Positions 1 to 5,746 of a stretch of 7,583 bases of DNA are shown here, piece by piece; within the stretch, counting starts at the first letter, position 1; each line of letters begins with the position of its first letter. Source of the DNA: Chloroflexota bacterium (GTDB lineage: Bacteria; Chloroflexota; Limnocylindria; Limnocylindrales; CSP1-4). The position numbers and the translations under genes are program-made. The stretch covers positions 1 through 7,583 of the forward strand of contig JADGQG010000089.1 in NCBI GenBank assembly GCA_017882025.1, written 5' to 3'. The notes under the pieces are model-generated. The model saw only the letters and a program-made list of their open reading frames with translations, made no database searches and was not told the DNA's origin.

Positions 1-1
1 G

Positions 2-625
2 ATCTACCCGGAGGCCCGCCGGCGGGCGCACAAGAACCTCGACGTGCTCGCCCGATACGCCCGGCAGGGCTACCGGATCGTCGGGACCTCCACCTCCTGC
101 ACGCACACGATCAAGGCCGAGTACCGAGAGATGCTCGACATCCACGAGGATGACGCGACGGTGGTCGCGAATGCGACCTGGGACATCTGCGAATTCCTCC
201 TGGACCTCCATGAACAGGGCCAGCTCGACACGGGGTTCGGCCGGCTCGACGAGGACCTGCCATACCACGCCCCGTGCCAGCTCCGCTCCCACGGGATCGG
301 CCTGCCGGCAATGGAGCTCTTCGCGCTCGTGCCCGGGCTCCGCGCCGCCGACATGGACCACGACTGTTGTGGAATCGCGGGCACCTATGGGATGAAGAAG
401 GAGAAGTACCCGATCGGGATGGCGGTCGGCGCCCCGCTTTTCGACAAGATCCGGGCGAGCGGCGCCCCCGAGGCTGCCTGTGACTCGGAGACGTGCCGCT
501 GGCAGATCGAGAAGGCGACCGGGACGCGCACACGGCATCCCATCGAGATCCTCCTCCAGGCCTACCGCGCCGGGGATGCACCGTCTCGGACGAAGCGCGG
601 GCCGCTCGTGGCCGCCGGTACGTGA
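2..625 (+). CDS. glpC: GlpC-like anaerobic glycerol-3-phosphate dehydrogenase subunit C, C-terminal part (5' end outside window)
   Basis: The reading frame is open from base 2 to a TGA at 623-625, about 207 residues. GlpC is the iron-sulfur, membrane-anchoring subunit that passes electrons from GlpAB to quinone; E. coli GlpC is about 396 residues, so roughly half is visible. Two cysteine-rich (CCG, PF02754-type) regions are recognisable: the end of the first with GTSTSCT, and a complete second one with APCQ, then DCCGIAGTYGMKKEKY, then CDSETCRWQIE. The KKEKY and CRWQIE stretches are typical of GlpC rather than of HdrB or LldE/GlcF. The usual DCxTC pair reads CDSETC here, so the first cysteine of CXXC is serine and another cysteine lies two residues earlier. 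The tail after EILLQAYR is about 18 residues longer than I would expect. Upstream glpA or glpB cannot be seen. A general Fe-S oxidoreductase of the same family is the alternative. Confidence 0.8.
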   Translation: MYPEARRRAHKNLDVLARYARQGYRIVGTSTSCTHTIKAEYREMLDIHEDDATVVANATWDICEFLLDLHEQGQLDTGFGRLDEDLPYHAPCQLRSHGIGLPAMELFALVPGLRAADMDHDCCGIAGTYGMKKEKYPIGMAVGAPLFDKIRASGAPEAACDSETCRWQIEKATGTRTRHPIEILLQAYRAGDAPSRTKRGPLVAAGT

Positions 626-724
626 GCACGGTACGCGGCGATCCAGGCCAGCATCGTGGATGATCTCCGGGCGGTCTGCGACGCCGCCGATGCGATGCTC
701 ATCCAGGACAAGGTCGCGGGGTGA
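626..724 (+). other. Coding-like 32-codon stretch between glpC-like gene and panE; remnant or small ORF
   Basis: Directly after the TGA at 623-625 the same frame stays open for 32 codons and ends at TGA 722-724, overlapping the GTG start of the next gene (GTGA). The translation contains YAAIQASIVDDLRAV and ends ADAMLIQDKVAG. It looks like a normal amphipathic helix, and 28 of 32 third positions are G or C, as in the real genes here. The only in-frame start is GTG at 656, which would give 22 residues. A GTG at 622 overlaps the glpC-like stop but lies in another frame; removing one base from the GG at 630-631 would join it to this frame and give a peptide of about 33 residues. It could be a readthrough tail, a small translationally coupled peptide, or what is left of a deleted gene. 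I do not recognise the family. Confidence 0.35.
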
Positions 725-1800
725 CCGTGCCCCAATCTGCCTCGCGCGACCCGGGCACGGGGGTGATCGTCATCGGGGGCGGCGCCGTCGGCTCGTTCGT
801 GGCCGGGCTGATCGCGGGCCGGGGCACGCGCGTCGTGCTCGCGGGCAGGCCCGGGACCGGCGCCCGGGGTCCGGCGGAGATCGTCATCCGCGCCCCCGAC
901 GGGGGGGTTCGGCGAGTCAGCGTGGAGCGGGCGGACGGGATCGCCGGCGTGGACCGCCCGGCGTACATCGTCCTGGCCGTGAAGATGCCCGACCTCGCCG
1001 CGGCCATCGAGGCGTGCGGAGCGTGGCCCGACGTCGCGGTGGTCACCCTCCAGAACGGAATCGGCGCCGAGGAGCTCGTCGCGGCCGCGCGCCCCGGCGC
1101 GCCCCTGCTGGCTGGGTCGCTCACCGCGCCGATCGACCGAGAGGCGAATGGGACGCTGGCATGGAGGAAGCGCCGCGGAATCGCCCTCGGTTCGGTCCGT
1201 GGCGACACGACCGCGGTCTTGGCCGCGATCCGGGATGCGTTCGAGTCGGGCGGGCTGCCCGTCGCGCTCGCGCGCGACTGGCGCGCCATGAAGTGGTCCA
1301 AGCTGCTCACGAATCTCGTCGCCAACTCGGTACCGGCATTGCTGGACCTCGATGCGGCCGCGGTCTACGCAGACCGACGGCTCTTCGCCGTGGAGCGGGC
1401 GCAGGTCCGCGAGGCGCTCGGGGTGATGCGCGCGCTCGGCCTCTCGCCCATGCGGCTGCCGGGTGCCGACGTCCGATGGCTGGCGCTCGGGTTCCGGGTG
1501 CCCGCCGCACTCGCGCACCCCTTCATGCAACGGGTAGTGGGCGGCGCGCGTGGCGGAAAGGCCCCATCGCTCCTGCTCCACCTGCGCGCCGGGGGTGGGC
1601 CGTCGGAGTCGGCATGGCTCAACGGCGGTGTCGTGCGGGCGGGCGCGGCGGCGGGCGTGTCAACGCCGGTCAACGCGGCGCTCGCGGCCCTGATGGAGGC
1701 CGCCGCCGCCGATCCGTCGGCCTGGGATCGCACCCGGGGCCGTCCCACCGCGCTCCTGGCCGCGATCGAGCATGCGGTGATCACGAAGATGGACCCATGA
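721..1800 (+). CDS. panE: 2-dehydropantoate 2-reductase family protein (ApbA/PanE)
   Basis: The 359-residue protein has the two-domain ketopantoate reductase fold, which reduces 2-dehydropantoate to pantoate with NADPH in the cytosol, for coenzyme A synthesis. The N-terminal Rossmann motif VIGGGAVGS has glycines 19, 21 and 24. LQNGIG carries Asn112 (E. coli Asn98 position). WSKLLTNLVANS carries Lys194, the catalytic lysine position (E. coli Lys176), and Asn198. The C-terminal SESAWLNGGVV with Glu296 and GVSTPVN matches the substrate-binding end (E. coli Glu256 region). It is some 50 residues longer than E. coli PanE, partly in a 13-residue leader and in the region near residues 250-285. The GTG start at 721 overlaps the preceding TGA (GTGA), which suggests translational coupling, with a weak AAGG about 7 bases upstream. 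Paralogs in this family act on other 2-oxo acids, so family is sure but exact substrate is not. Confidence 0.82.
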   Translation: MTVPQSASRDPGTGVIVIGGGAVGSFVAGLIAGRGTRVVLAGRPGTGARGPAEIVIRAPDGGVRRVSVERADGIAGVDRPAYIVLAVKMPDLAAAIEACGAWPDVAVVTLQNGIGAEELVAAARPGAPLLAGSLTAPIDREANGTLAWRKRRGIALGSVRGDTTAVLAAIRDAFESGGLPVALARDWRAMKWSKLLTNLVANSVPALLDLDAAAVYADRRLFAVERAQVREALGVMRALGLSPMRLPGADVRWLALGFRVPAALAHPFMQRVVGGARGGKAPSLLLHLRAGGGPSESAWLNGGVVRAGAAAGVSTPVNAALAALMEAAAADPSAWDRTRGRPTALLAAIEHAVITKMDP

Positions 1801-1807
1801 AGACAAT

Positions 1808-1855
1808 CCCTCGCCTGAGGGTCGGCGGCCGCGCTGGGTCGGCCGGTCGCCCGGC
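1808..1855 (+). terminator. Two short hairpins after panE; weak terminator candidate
   Basis: CCCTC-GCCT-GAGGG (1808-1821) and GCCGG-TCGC-CCGGC (1842-1855) are perfect 5-bp stems with 4-base loops in the 117-base gap between panE and plsY. Neither is followed by a T run, so intrinsic termination is doubtful. In such GC-rich DNA a chance origin is possible. Confidence 0.22.
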
Positions 1856-1905
1856 ACCCTGCCGGCTCCGCCGCGCAGCGCCGTCTCGCAGGTGGCTGTG
1901 ACCCC

Positions 1906-1911
1906 GATAAT
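1906..1911 (+). promoter_or_regulatory. Putative -10 box (GATAAT) for plsY, possibly leaderless
   Basis: GATAAT is one of very few AT-rich hexamers in this region and ends 6 bases before the GTG at 1918. A start of transcription 6-7 bases downstream would fall on the start codon itself, giving a leaderless mRNA. No Shine-Dalgarno sequence sits at a useful distance (AGGTGG at 1890-1895 is 22 bases away). No clear -35 hexamer is seen. Confidence 0.5.
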
Positions 1912-1917
1912 GCCGGC

Positions 1918-2538
1918 GTGGAGTCCGGACCATTCCTTGCCGCCGTCGTCACGGCCGCCGCCGCCTATTTCATCGGCGGGATCCCGTTCGGCATCGTGGT
2001 GGCGCGTCTCGTCGGGGGGCGGGATCCGCGCAGCATCGGCAGCGGCCGGACGGGCGGCGCGAACACGCTGCGCGCCATCGGGCCGCGGTGGGCGCTCGTG
2101 GCCGGGCTCCTCGACGCCGCGAAGGGGAGCGTCGCCGTCCTGATCCCGCGGCTCCTGGGCTTCGGGCCCGCCTTCGAGGTGCTCGGCGCGCTCGTCGCGA
2201 TCGTCGGGCACAGCCGCTCGCCGTACATCGGGTTCGGCGGCGGACGCGGCGTCTCGGTCGCCTGGGGGACGCTCGTCCTCATCCACCCGCTGGTCGCGGC
2301 TGCGATCCTTCCGGTCTTCGCGGGCGTGATCCTGGCGACCAGGATCTCGTCGCTCGGCTCCCTCGTCGGTTCGCTGTTCGGCGGTCTCCTCATGATCGCG
2401 CTGGTCTGGTTGCAGGGCCTGCCACCGGTCTACGATATCTACGCGGTCGGCTCGGTCGCGCTGATCTGGCTCTTCCATCACGACAACATTGCGCGCCTTC
2501 TCCACGGCACCGAGCGCAGAATCAACCCGGGTTCCTGA
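1918..2538 (+). CDS. plsY: Glycerol-3-phosphate acyltransferase PlsY
   Basis: The 206-residue membrane protein transfers the acyl group from acyl-phosphate to sn-glycerol-3-phosphate, the first step of phospholipid synthesis with partner PlsX. All three PlsY loops are present: GSGRTGGANTLR at residues 41-52 (usual GSGNxGxTN, here Asn to Arg and Thr to Ala), DAAKG at 66-70, and GHSRSPYIGFGGGRGV from 97 to 112. Several hydrophobic segments flank them, the first at residues 6-28, ending in GGIPFGIVVA. About 200 residues is the normal family length. GTG at 1918 is chosen because it gives the natural short N-terminus before the first membrane segment. There is no ribosome site, but a -10 box lies just upstream, which fits leaderless translation. 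Identification is firm; the altered first loop is probably a lineage variant. Confidence 0.93.
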   Translation: MESGPFLAAVVTAAAAYFIGGIPFGIVVARLVGGRDPRSIGSGRTGGANTLRAIGPRWALVAGLLDAAKGSVAVLIPRLLGFGPAFEVLGALVAIVGHSRSPYIGFGGGRGVSVAWGTLVLIHPLVAAAILPVFAGVILATRISSLGSLVGSLFGGLLMIALVWLQGLPPVYDIYAVGSVALIWLFHHDNIARLLHGTERRINPGS

Positions 2539-2551
2539 CGAGAGCTCGGCC

Positions 2552-2725
2552 ATGCCCACGCTCACCGGAACGCCGGTGTCCGCCGGCGTCGGCGTCGGCC
2601 CGCTGGTCGCCATCGGACCGGCGCCCGTCGTCCCGGGTGGCCGCAATGCGCCCGAGCAGGCGGACGCGGGGATCAGTGGGCTCGCCGCCAGGCTCGCCGA
2701 TCGGGAGGGTGCCGCGCTGCGGTAG
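2552..2725 (+). pseudogene. 57-codon ORF resembling the N-terminus of PtsI (PTS enzyme I); likely fragment
   Basis: Thirteen bases after plsY an ATG opens a 57-residue frame ending at TAG 2723-2725. Its first residues, MPTLTGTPVSAGVGVGPLVA, resemble the start of phosphoenolpyruvate-protein phosphotransferase (E. coli PtsI begins with SGILASPGIAFGKA). The rest (EQADAGISGLAARLADREG) could be the beginning of the following helix. Enzyme I is about 570 residues, so only a tenth is present and the active-site histidine is absent. Third positions are G or C in 50 of 57 codons, so the stretch looks coding. No strong ribosome site is seen (GAGAG at 2540-2544 only). It may be a truncated ptsI relic or a small unrelated protein; similarity is limited to about 20 residues. 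Confidence 0.4.
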
Positions 2726-2728
2726 ACT
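2723..2728 (+). promoter_or_regulatory. Putative -10 box (TAGACT) for the apt operon
   Basis: TAGACT fits a TANNNT -10 box and would place the transcript start near 2735, leaving a leader of about 70 bases before apt. It overlaps the TAG stop of the preceding fragment. No convincing -35 hexamer is visible 17 bases upstream. Confidence 0.4.
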
Positions 2729-2805
2729 CTCGCCGGGCGCCCAACCCCGTTCGACCCGCATGCGCGACCGCGCCCTCGCCGCGCCCTCGGAGGTTCGCAG
2801 CAGCA

Positions 2806-3327
2806 ATGACGCCGGACGAGCTCCGCGCGAGGATCCGCGAGATCCCGGACTTTCCGAAGCCGGGCATTCTCTTCTACGACATCACCACGCTCCTCAAGGA
2901 CCCCGTGGCCTACCGAGCGGCGATCGACGCGATGCTTGCGCCGTACGCCGGCATGGCGATCGACATCGTGGTCGGGATGGAGTCACGCGGCTTCATCTTC
3001 TCGGCCCCGATGGCCTACCAGCTGGGTGCCGGCCTGGTACCCGTACGCAAGCTTGGCAAGCTGCCGGCGGAGACCATCAGCGTCGAGTACGCGCTCGAGT
3101 ACGGATCCAACACCCTGGAGGTCCACCGCGACGCGATCCAGTCGGGCCAGAAGGTCCTTATCGTGGACGATCTGCTCGCAACGGGCGGGACCGTCAATGG
3201 GACGGTGGAGCTGGTCCAGCGACTCAAGGGCGAGATTGTCGGACTGGCCTTCCTCGTCGAGCTCGGGTTCCTCAAGGGCCGCGACCGGCTCGCCGGCTAC
3301 ACGGTCTCCTCGGTCATCACCTACTGA
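2806..3327 (+). CDS. apt: Adenine phosphoribosyltransferase
   Basis: The 173-residue cytosolic enzyme condenses adenine with PRPP to AMP, recycling adenine released from methylthioadenosine and other nucleosides. The PRPP-binding signature VLIVDDLLATGGT spans residues 117-129 with the acidic pair Asp121-Asp122. Other APRT marks are FPKPGILFYDITTLL near the N-terminus, ESRGF at 59-63 (more often ARGF) and VRKLGKLPAETISVEY with the KLP element of the flexible loop. Length is normal for bacterial APRT. The ATG at 2806 gives the standard N-terminus; GGAGG at 2789-2793 lies 12 bases upstream, rather far but usable. It is the first gene of a probable operon, 25 bases ahead of the MtnA-like gene. 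Identification is firm. Confidence 0.95.
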   Translation: MTPDELRARIREIPDFPKPGILFYDITTLLKDPVAYRAAIDAMLAPYAGMAIDIVVGMESRGFIFSAPMAYQLGAGLVPVRKLGKLPAETISVEYALEYGSNTLEVHRDAIQSGQKVLIVDDLLATGGTVNGTVELVQRLKGEIVGLAFLVELGFLKGRDRLAGYTVSSVITY

Positions 3328-3340
3328 GTCGGGCCTGGGC

Positions 3341-3345
3341 GGAGG
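3341..3345 (+). promoter_or_regulatory. Ribosome binding site deciding a TTG start
   Basis: GGAGG lies 7 bases before TTG at 3353 in the apt-mtnA-like gap. It supports the TTG as start of the next gene over the in-frame GTG at 3395, which has no such site. Confidence 0.75.
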
Positions 3346-3352
3346 CGGGTCC

Positions 3353-4780
3353 TTGACCGACGAGCGGCGCCCTGCGCCCAAGCCGACCGCACCTGTGACG
3401 GTCGCGCCCGATGCCGTCGGGGTCGATCCCGACGAGGCACGGCGGCTCGGCCGGCGGCAGTTCTTTCGATCCTTCGCGGCCGACGCGATGAAGACCGCGG
3501 CCACGGTCATCGGGGCGGCCGGTGCGCTGCGCGAGGGCTCGGCCGAGATGGCGAGTGCACTCCTTGGGTCGGCCGACACGGCGATCGCGCCGGTCGGAGC
3601 GAGCGTTGCGGCAATGACCGAACGGTCGACCGGGTTTCGGAGCCCCTTCCGCCTCGAGCCTGAGCAGGTGGTCCTGCTGGACCAGCGGCGCCTTCCCGAC
3701 GAGCTTGTCGAGGTCGCCTGTGTGTCCGGGGCGGACGTCGCGCACGCGATCCGCGAGTCCGTCGTCCGCGGCGCGCCGCTGCTCGGCCAGGTGGCCGCGT
3801 GCGGGCTTGCCCTGACGGCGGGGCGCTCGCTTGTCGCGTCGCCGCACGCCCGACGCGCGATCCTCTTCGGGACTGCGAATGCCCTCCGGAACGCCGCCCC
3901 GACCGCGGCGCCCGTGCGCAACGCGATGGACCGGATGCTGGCGCGGTTCGCGGCAATCGGGGACCTCGAGCGGGACGGCCCAACCGTGGCCTCGGCCCTG
4001 CGTGACGAGGCCGACGCGATCGTCGGCGAGGCAGTCATGGGTCACGCTCTCCTGGCGGCCTACGGCGCGGCCTTCTTCGGGTCGGACCCGCACACGGGCG
4101 CCGGCGACACGCTCCGGATCCTGACGATCGGCAGCACCGGCGCGCTTGCCGGCGGGCAGGTGGGCACCGCGCTCGCGGTCGTGCGTGCGGTCCGCGACGG
4201 AGGCCGCGATGTCAACATCCTGGTCGCCGAGACCCGGCCCTGGCTGGCGGGTGCTCGACTGGTCGCCTGGGAGCTTGCGCTGGCCGGGATCCCGTTCGCG
4301 CTCGTCGGCGATGGGGCGGCGGCCGGCCTGCTGGCGCGCGGCGAGGTGGATGCCGTCATCGTCGGCCCGGAGGCGATCGCCCGCAACGGCGACGTCGCGT
4401 GCGATCCGGGCAGCTACGGACTGGCCGTCGTCGCCGAACGGCACGCCATTCCGTTCCTGGTCGCCGCCCCGCTGAGCACGTACGACCGCGAGGCGGCCGA
4501 CGGCCGCGCGCTGCGGGCCGAGCCGCGCCCGGCCGCGGAGCTGCTCTCGCTCGGCGGTCGGCGGATCGCGCCGGAGGGCACGTCCGCGGTCAACCCATCC
4601 GTTGACGTCGTCCCGGCAGAGCTCGTGACGGCCATCGTGACGGAGGCCGGCGTGCTCCGGGCGCCCTACGGGACGGCGCTCGCGGCCGCGGCGCCTGCGC
4701 TCGAGACGCCCGCTGCCGCGAGCGCGGATTCCGCTGGCGTGGTCACTGGACCGACGGACCAGGCCAGGGCGGAGGCCTGA
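3353..4780 (+). CDS. MtnA/eIF2B-superfamily protein with N-terminal extension and altered active site
   Basis: The 475-residue protein aligns from residue 101 to about 446 with S-methyl-5-thioribose-1-phosphate isomerase (MtnA, PF01008): VVLLDQRRLP, VVRGAPLLG (137-145), GTALAVVRA, ETRPWLAGARL, AWELALAGIPF, NGDVA, SYGLAVVAE, VAAPLSTYD, and the IAPEGTSAVNPSVDVVP end. True MtnA uses Cys160 and Asp240 (B. subtilis). The THCNAG loop is here TIGSTG, with Gly260 in the cysteine place, and GADRI is GPEAI, with Glu340 in the aspartate place, so normal isomerase chemistry is unlikely. The extra 100 N-terminal residues contain GRRQFF at 33-38 and a moderately hydrophobic Ala/Gly stretch, reminiscent of a twin-arginine motif but with charged residues and no clear cleavage site. 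The last 30 residues are Ala-rich. A GGAGG site supports TTG 3353. The gene lies between apt and a GNAT gene. It could be a sugar-phosphate or nucleotide sensor or an enzyme with changed chemistry; function is unknown. Confidence 0.8.
   Translation: MTDERRPAPKPTAPVTVAPDAVGVDPDEARRLGRRQFFRSFAADAMKTAATVIGAAGALREGSAEMASALLGSADTAIAPVGASVAAMTERSTGFRSPFRLEPEQVVLLDQRRLPDELVEVACVSGADVAHAIRESVVRGAPLLGQVAACGLALTAGRSLVASPHARRAILFGTANALRNAAPTAAPVRNAMDRMLARFAAIGDLERDGPTVASALRDEADAIVGEAVMGHALLAAYGAAFFGSDPHTGAGDTLRILTIGSTGALAGGQVGTALAVVRAVRDGGRDVNILVAETRPWLAGARLVAWELALAGIPFALVGDGAAAGLLARGEVDAVIVGPEAIARNGDVACDPGSYGLAVVAERHAIPFLVAAPLSTYDREAADGRALRAEPRPAAELLSLGGRRIAPEGTSAVNPSVDVVPAELVTAIVTEAGVLRAPYGTALAAAAPALETPAAASADSAGVVTGPTDQARAEA
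4771..4775 (+). promoter_or_regulatory. Ribosome binding site inside the end of the MtnA-like gene
   Basis: GGAGG lies within the final codons of the upstream gene, 6 bases before GTG 4782. This spacing supports the GTG start and coupled translation of the acetyltransferase. Confidence 0.75.
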
Positions 4781-4781
4781 G

Positions 4782-5654
4782 GTGGTCGCCCCTGGAGTAC
4801 GCCAGGACGCGCCGCGTGGCCTCGTCGTACGCCCGTCGACGGACCGCGGGCTTCTCCGCGCCTTCCTCGAGCGCGACCGCATCTACGCGGCCTACGCGTT
4901 GTGCGACCTCGACGATCGCGAGTTCGGACGGACTCGCTGGGGAGTTGCATTCGCCGGGTCGGATCCGGTCGCGGTGGTCCTCGAGTATGCCGGGCTCGCG
5001 CCGCAGCCTGTCTTCGTCATGGGCGAGAACGCCGGCATCGCCGCGATCCTGCGGGAATTGATCCGTCCGCGGGCCGCGTACCTGGCCGCGCGCACTGAGC
5101 ACCTGTCGGCGGTCGCCTCCATCTACCGCATGGAGCCCGGCCCGCCGATGGTCCGGATGTGGGTCGACCGCACCACCTTCCGCCCCTACCCCGCGGAGGT
5201 GGCGCGGCTGCTCCCGGTGGAGGTCGGCGACCTCAACCGCCTCTACCAGCTGGGGTTCACGGCGTGGCTGCCGCCGTCGGCCGTGGCGGAGGGCGTGTAC
5301 TACGGGATCCGGGTCGGCGGGCGCCTGATCAGCGCCGCCGGGACGCACGTGATTTCGCCGGAGGCACGCCTTGGCGTGGTCGGCAACGTGATGACCCACA
5401 CGGATTTCCGCGGCCGTGGTTATGCGACCGCACTCACCGGCGCCGTCACCGCGGACCTCCTGCGCTTCTGCGATCAGGTCGTGCTCAACGTCCGGTCCGA
5501 CAACCCGCCGGCGCTGCAGGCCTACGCCAAGCTCGGATACCGCGAGCACGTCCGTTTCGAGGAGCGGCTCATCCACCGGAACGGCGCCGCGTTGGGGCCG
5601 CTGACCGCGCTCCAGGGTCCCATCCGGCGGCTCCTGGGGCGCGGCGAGAGTTGA
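4782..5654 (+). CDS. GNAT family N-acetyltransferase
   Basis: The 290-residue protein carries a GNAT fold in its C-terminal half. Motif A reads VVGNVMTHTDFRGRGYATAL, with the acetyl-CoA pyrophosphate-binding RGRGYA at residues 210-215. Motif B follows as VVLNVRSDNPPALQAY with Tyr248 before KLGYREH. The N-terminal 120 residues (ERDRIYAAYALCDLDDREFG and onward) resemble a degenerate GNAT half as in two-domain acetyltransferases, with no acetyl-CoA signature visible. No signal peptide or membrane segment is seen, so it is probably cytosolic. It starts 1 base after the MtnA-like stop, so the two are almost certainly co-translated, and the acetyltransferase may act in the same process. The substrate cannot be told from sequence. 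Confidence 0.85.
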   Translation: MVAPGVRQDAPRGLVVRPSTDRGLLRAFLERDRIYAAYALCDLDDREFGRTRWGVAFAGSDPVAVVLEYAGLAPQPVFVMGENAGIAAILRELIRPRAAYLAARTEHLSAVASIYRMEPGPPMVRMWVDRTTFRPYPAEVARLLPVEVGDLNRLYQLGFTAWLPPSAVAEGVYYGIRVGGRLISAAGTHVISPEARLGVVGNVMTHTDFRGRGYATALTGAVTADLLRFCDQVVLNVRSDNPPALQAYAKLGYREHVRFEERLIHRNGAALGPLTALQGPIRRLLGRGES

Positions 5655-5684
5655 CCCCGGCGACACGTCCTGCGGAGTCCAAGG

Positions 5685-5724
5685 GCGGCCTCGGCGTCGG
5701 GCGGCCGCGGCCTCGGCGTCGGGC
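5685..5724 (+). repeat. Pair of 18-bp direct repeats abutting the ahcY -10 box
   Basis: GCGGCCTCGGCGTCGGGC occurs at 5685-5702 and again, base for base, at 5707-5724. The two copies are separated by GGCC, so the period is 22 bases and the junction forms the palindrome GCGGCCGC (5701-5708). The second copy ends on the first base of the CATAAT box, so the pair covers the -35 region. It could be an operator for a dimeric regulator or a simple local duplication. Confidence 0.85.
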
Positions 5725-5729
5725 ATAAT
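5724..5729 (+). promoter_or_regulatory. Putative -10 box (CATAAT) for ahcY
   Basis: CATAAT differs from TATAAT at one base and stands out in a very GC-rich gap. Transcription would begin near 5736, giving a leader of about 84 bases before ATG 5820. No -35 consensus is present; direct repeats occupy that position. Confidence 0.5.
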
Positions 5730-5746
5730 CAGGGGCGACGCCCGCC

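Noticed and set aside
480..1901. 473-codon plus-strand frame overlapping panE
   Set aside because: It is extremely Arg-, Gly- and Pro-rich, has no motif, and shadows the panE frame.
1797..1901. 34-residue frame starting with an ATGA overlap at the panE stop
   Set aside because: The overlap is tempting, but the translation is Arg-rich low-complexity and is just the end of the shadow frame through panE. It also covers the hairpin region.
3440..3530. Twin-arginine export signal on the MtnA-like protein
   Set aside because: RRQFF is suggestive, but it begins 33 residues in, the following stretch contains Asp and Lys, no cleavage motif is clear, and the family is cytosolic. Kept only as an observation.
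3353..4780. Calling this gene mtnA outright
   Set aside because: Overall similarity is clear, but both catalytic positions are changed, so the functional name would mislead.
3317..4882. 521-codon minus-strand frame opposite the MtnA-like gene
   Set aside because: Arg-rich shadow of a gene with clear superfamily motifs on the plus strand.
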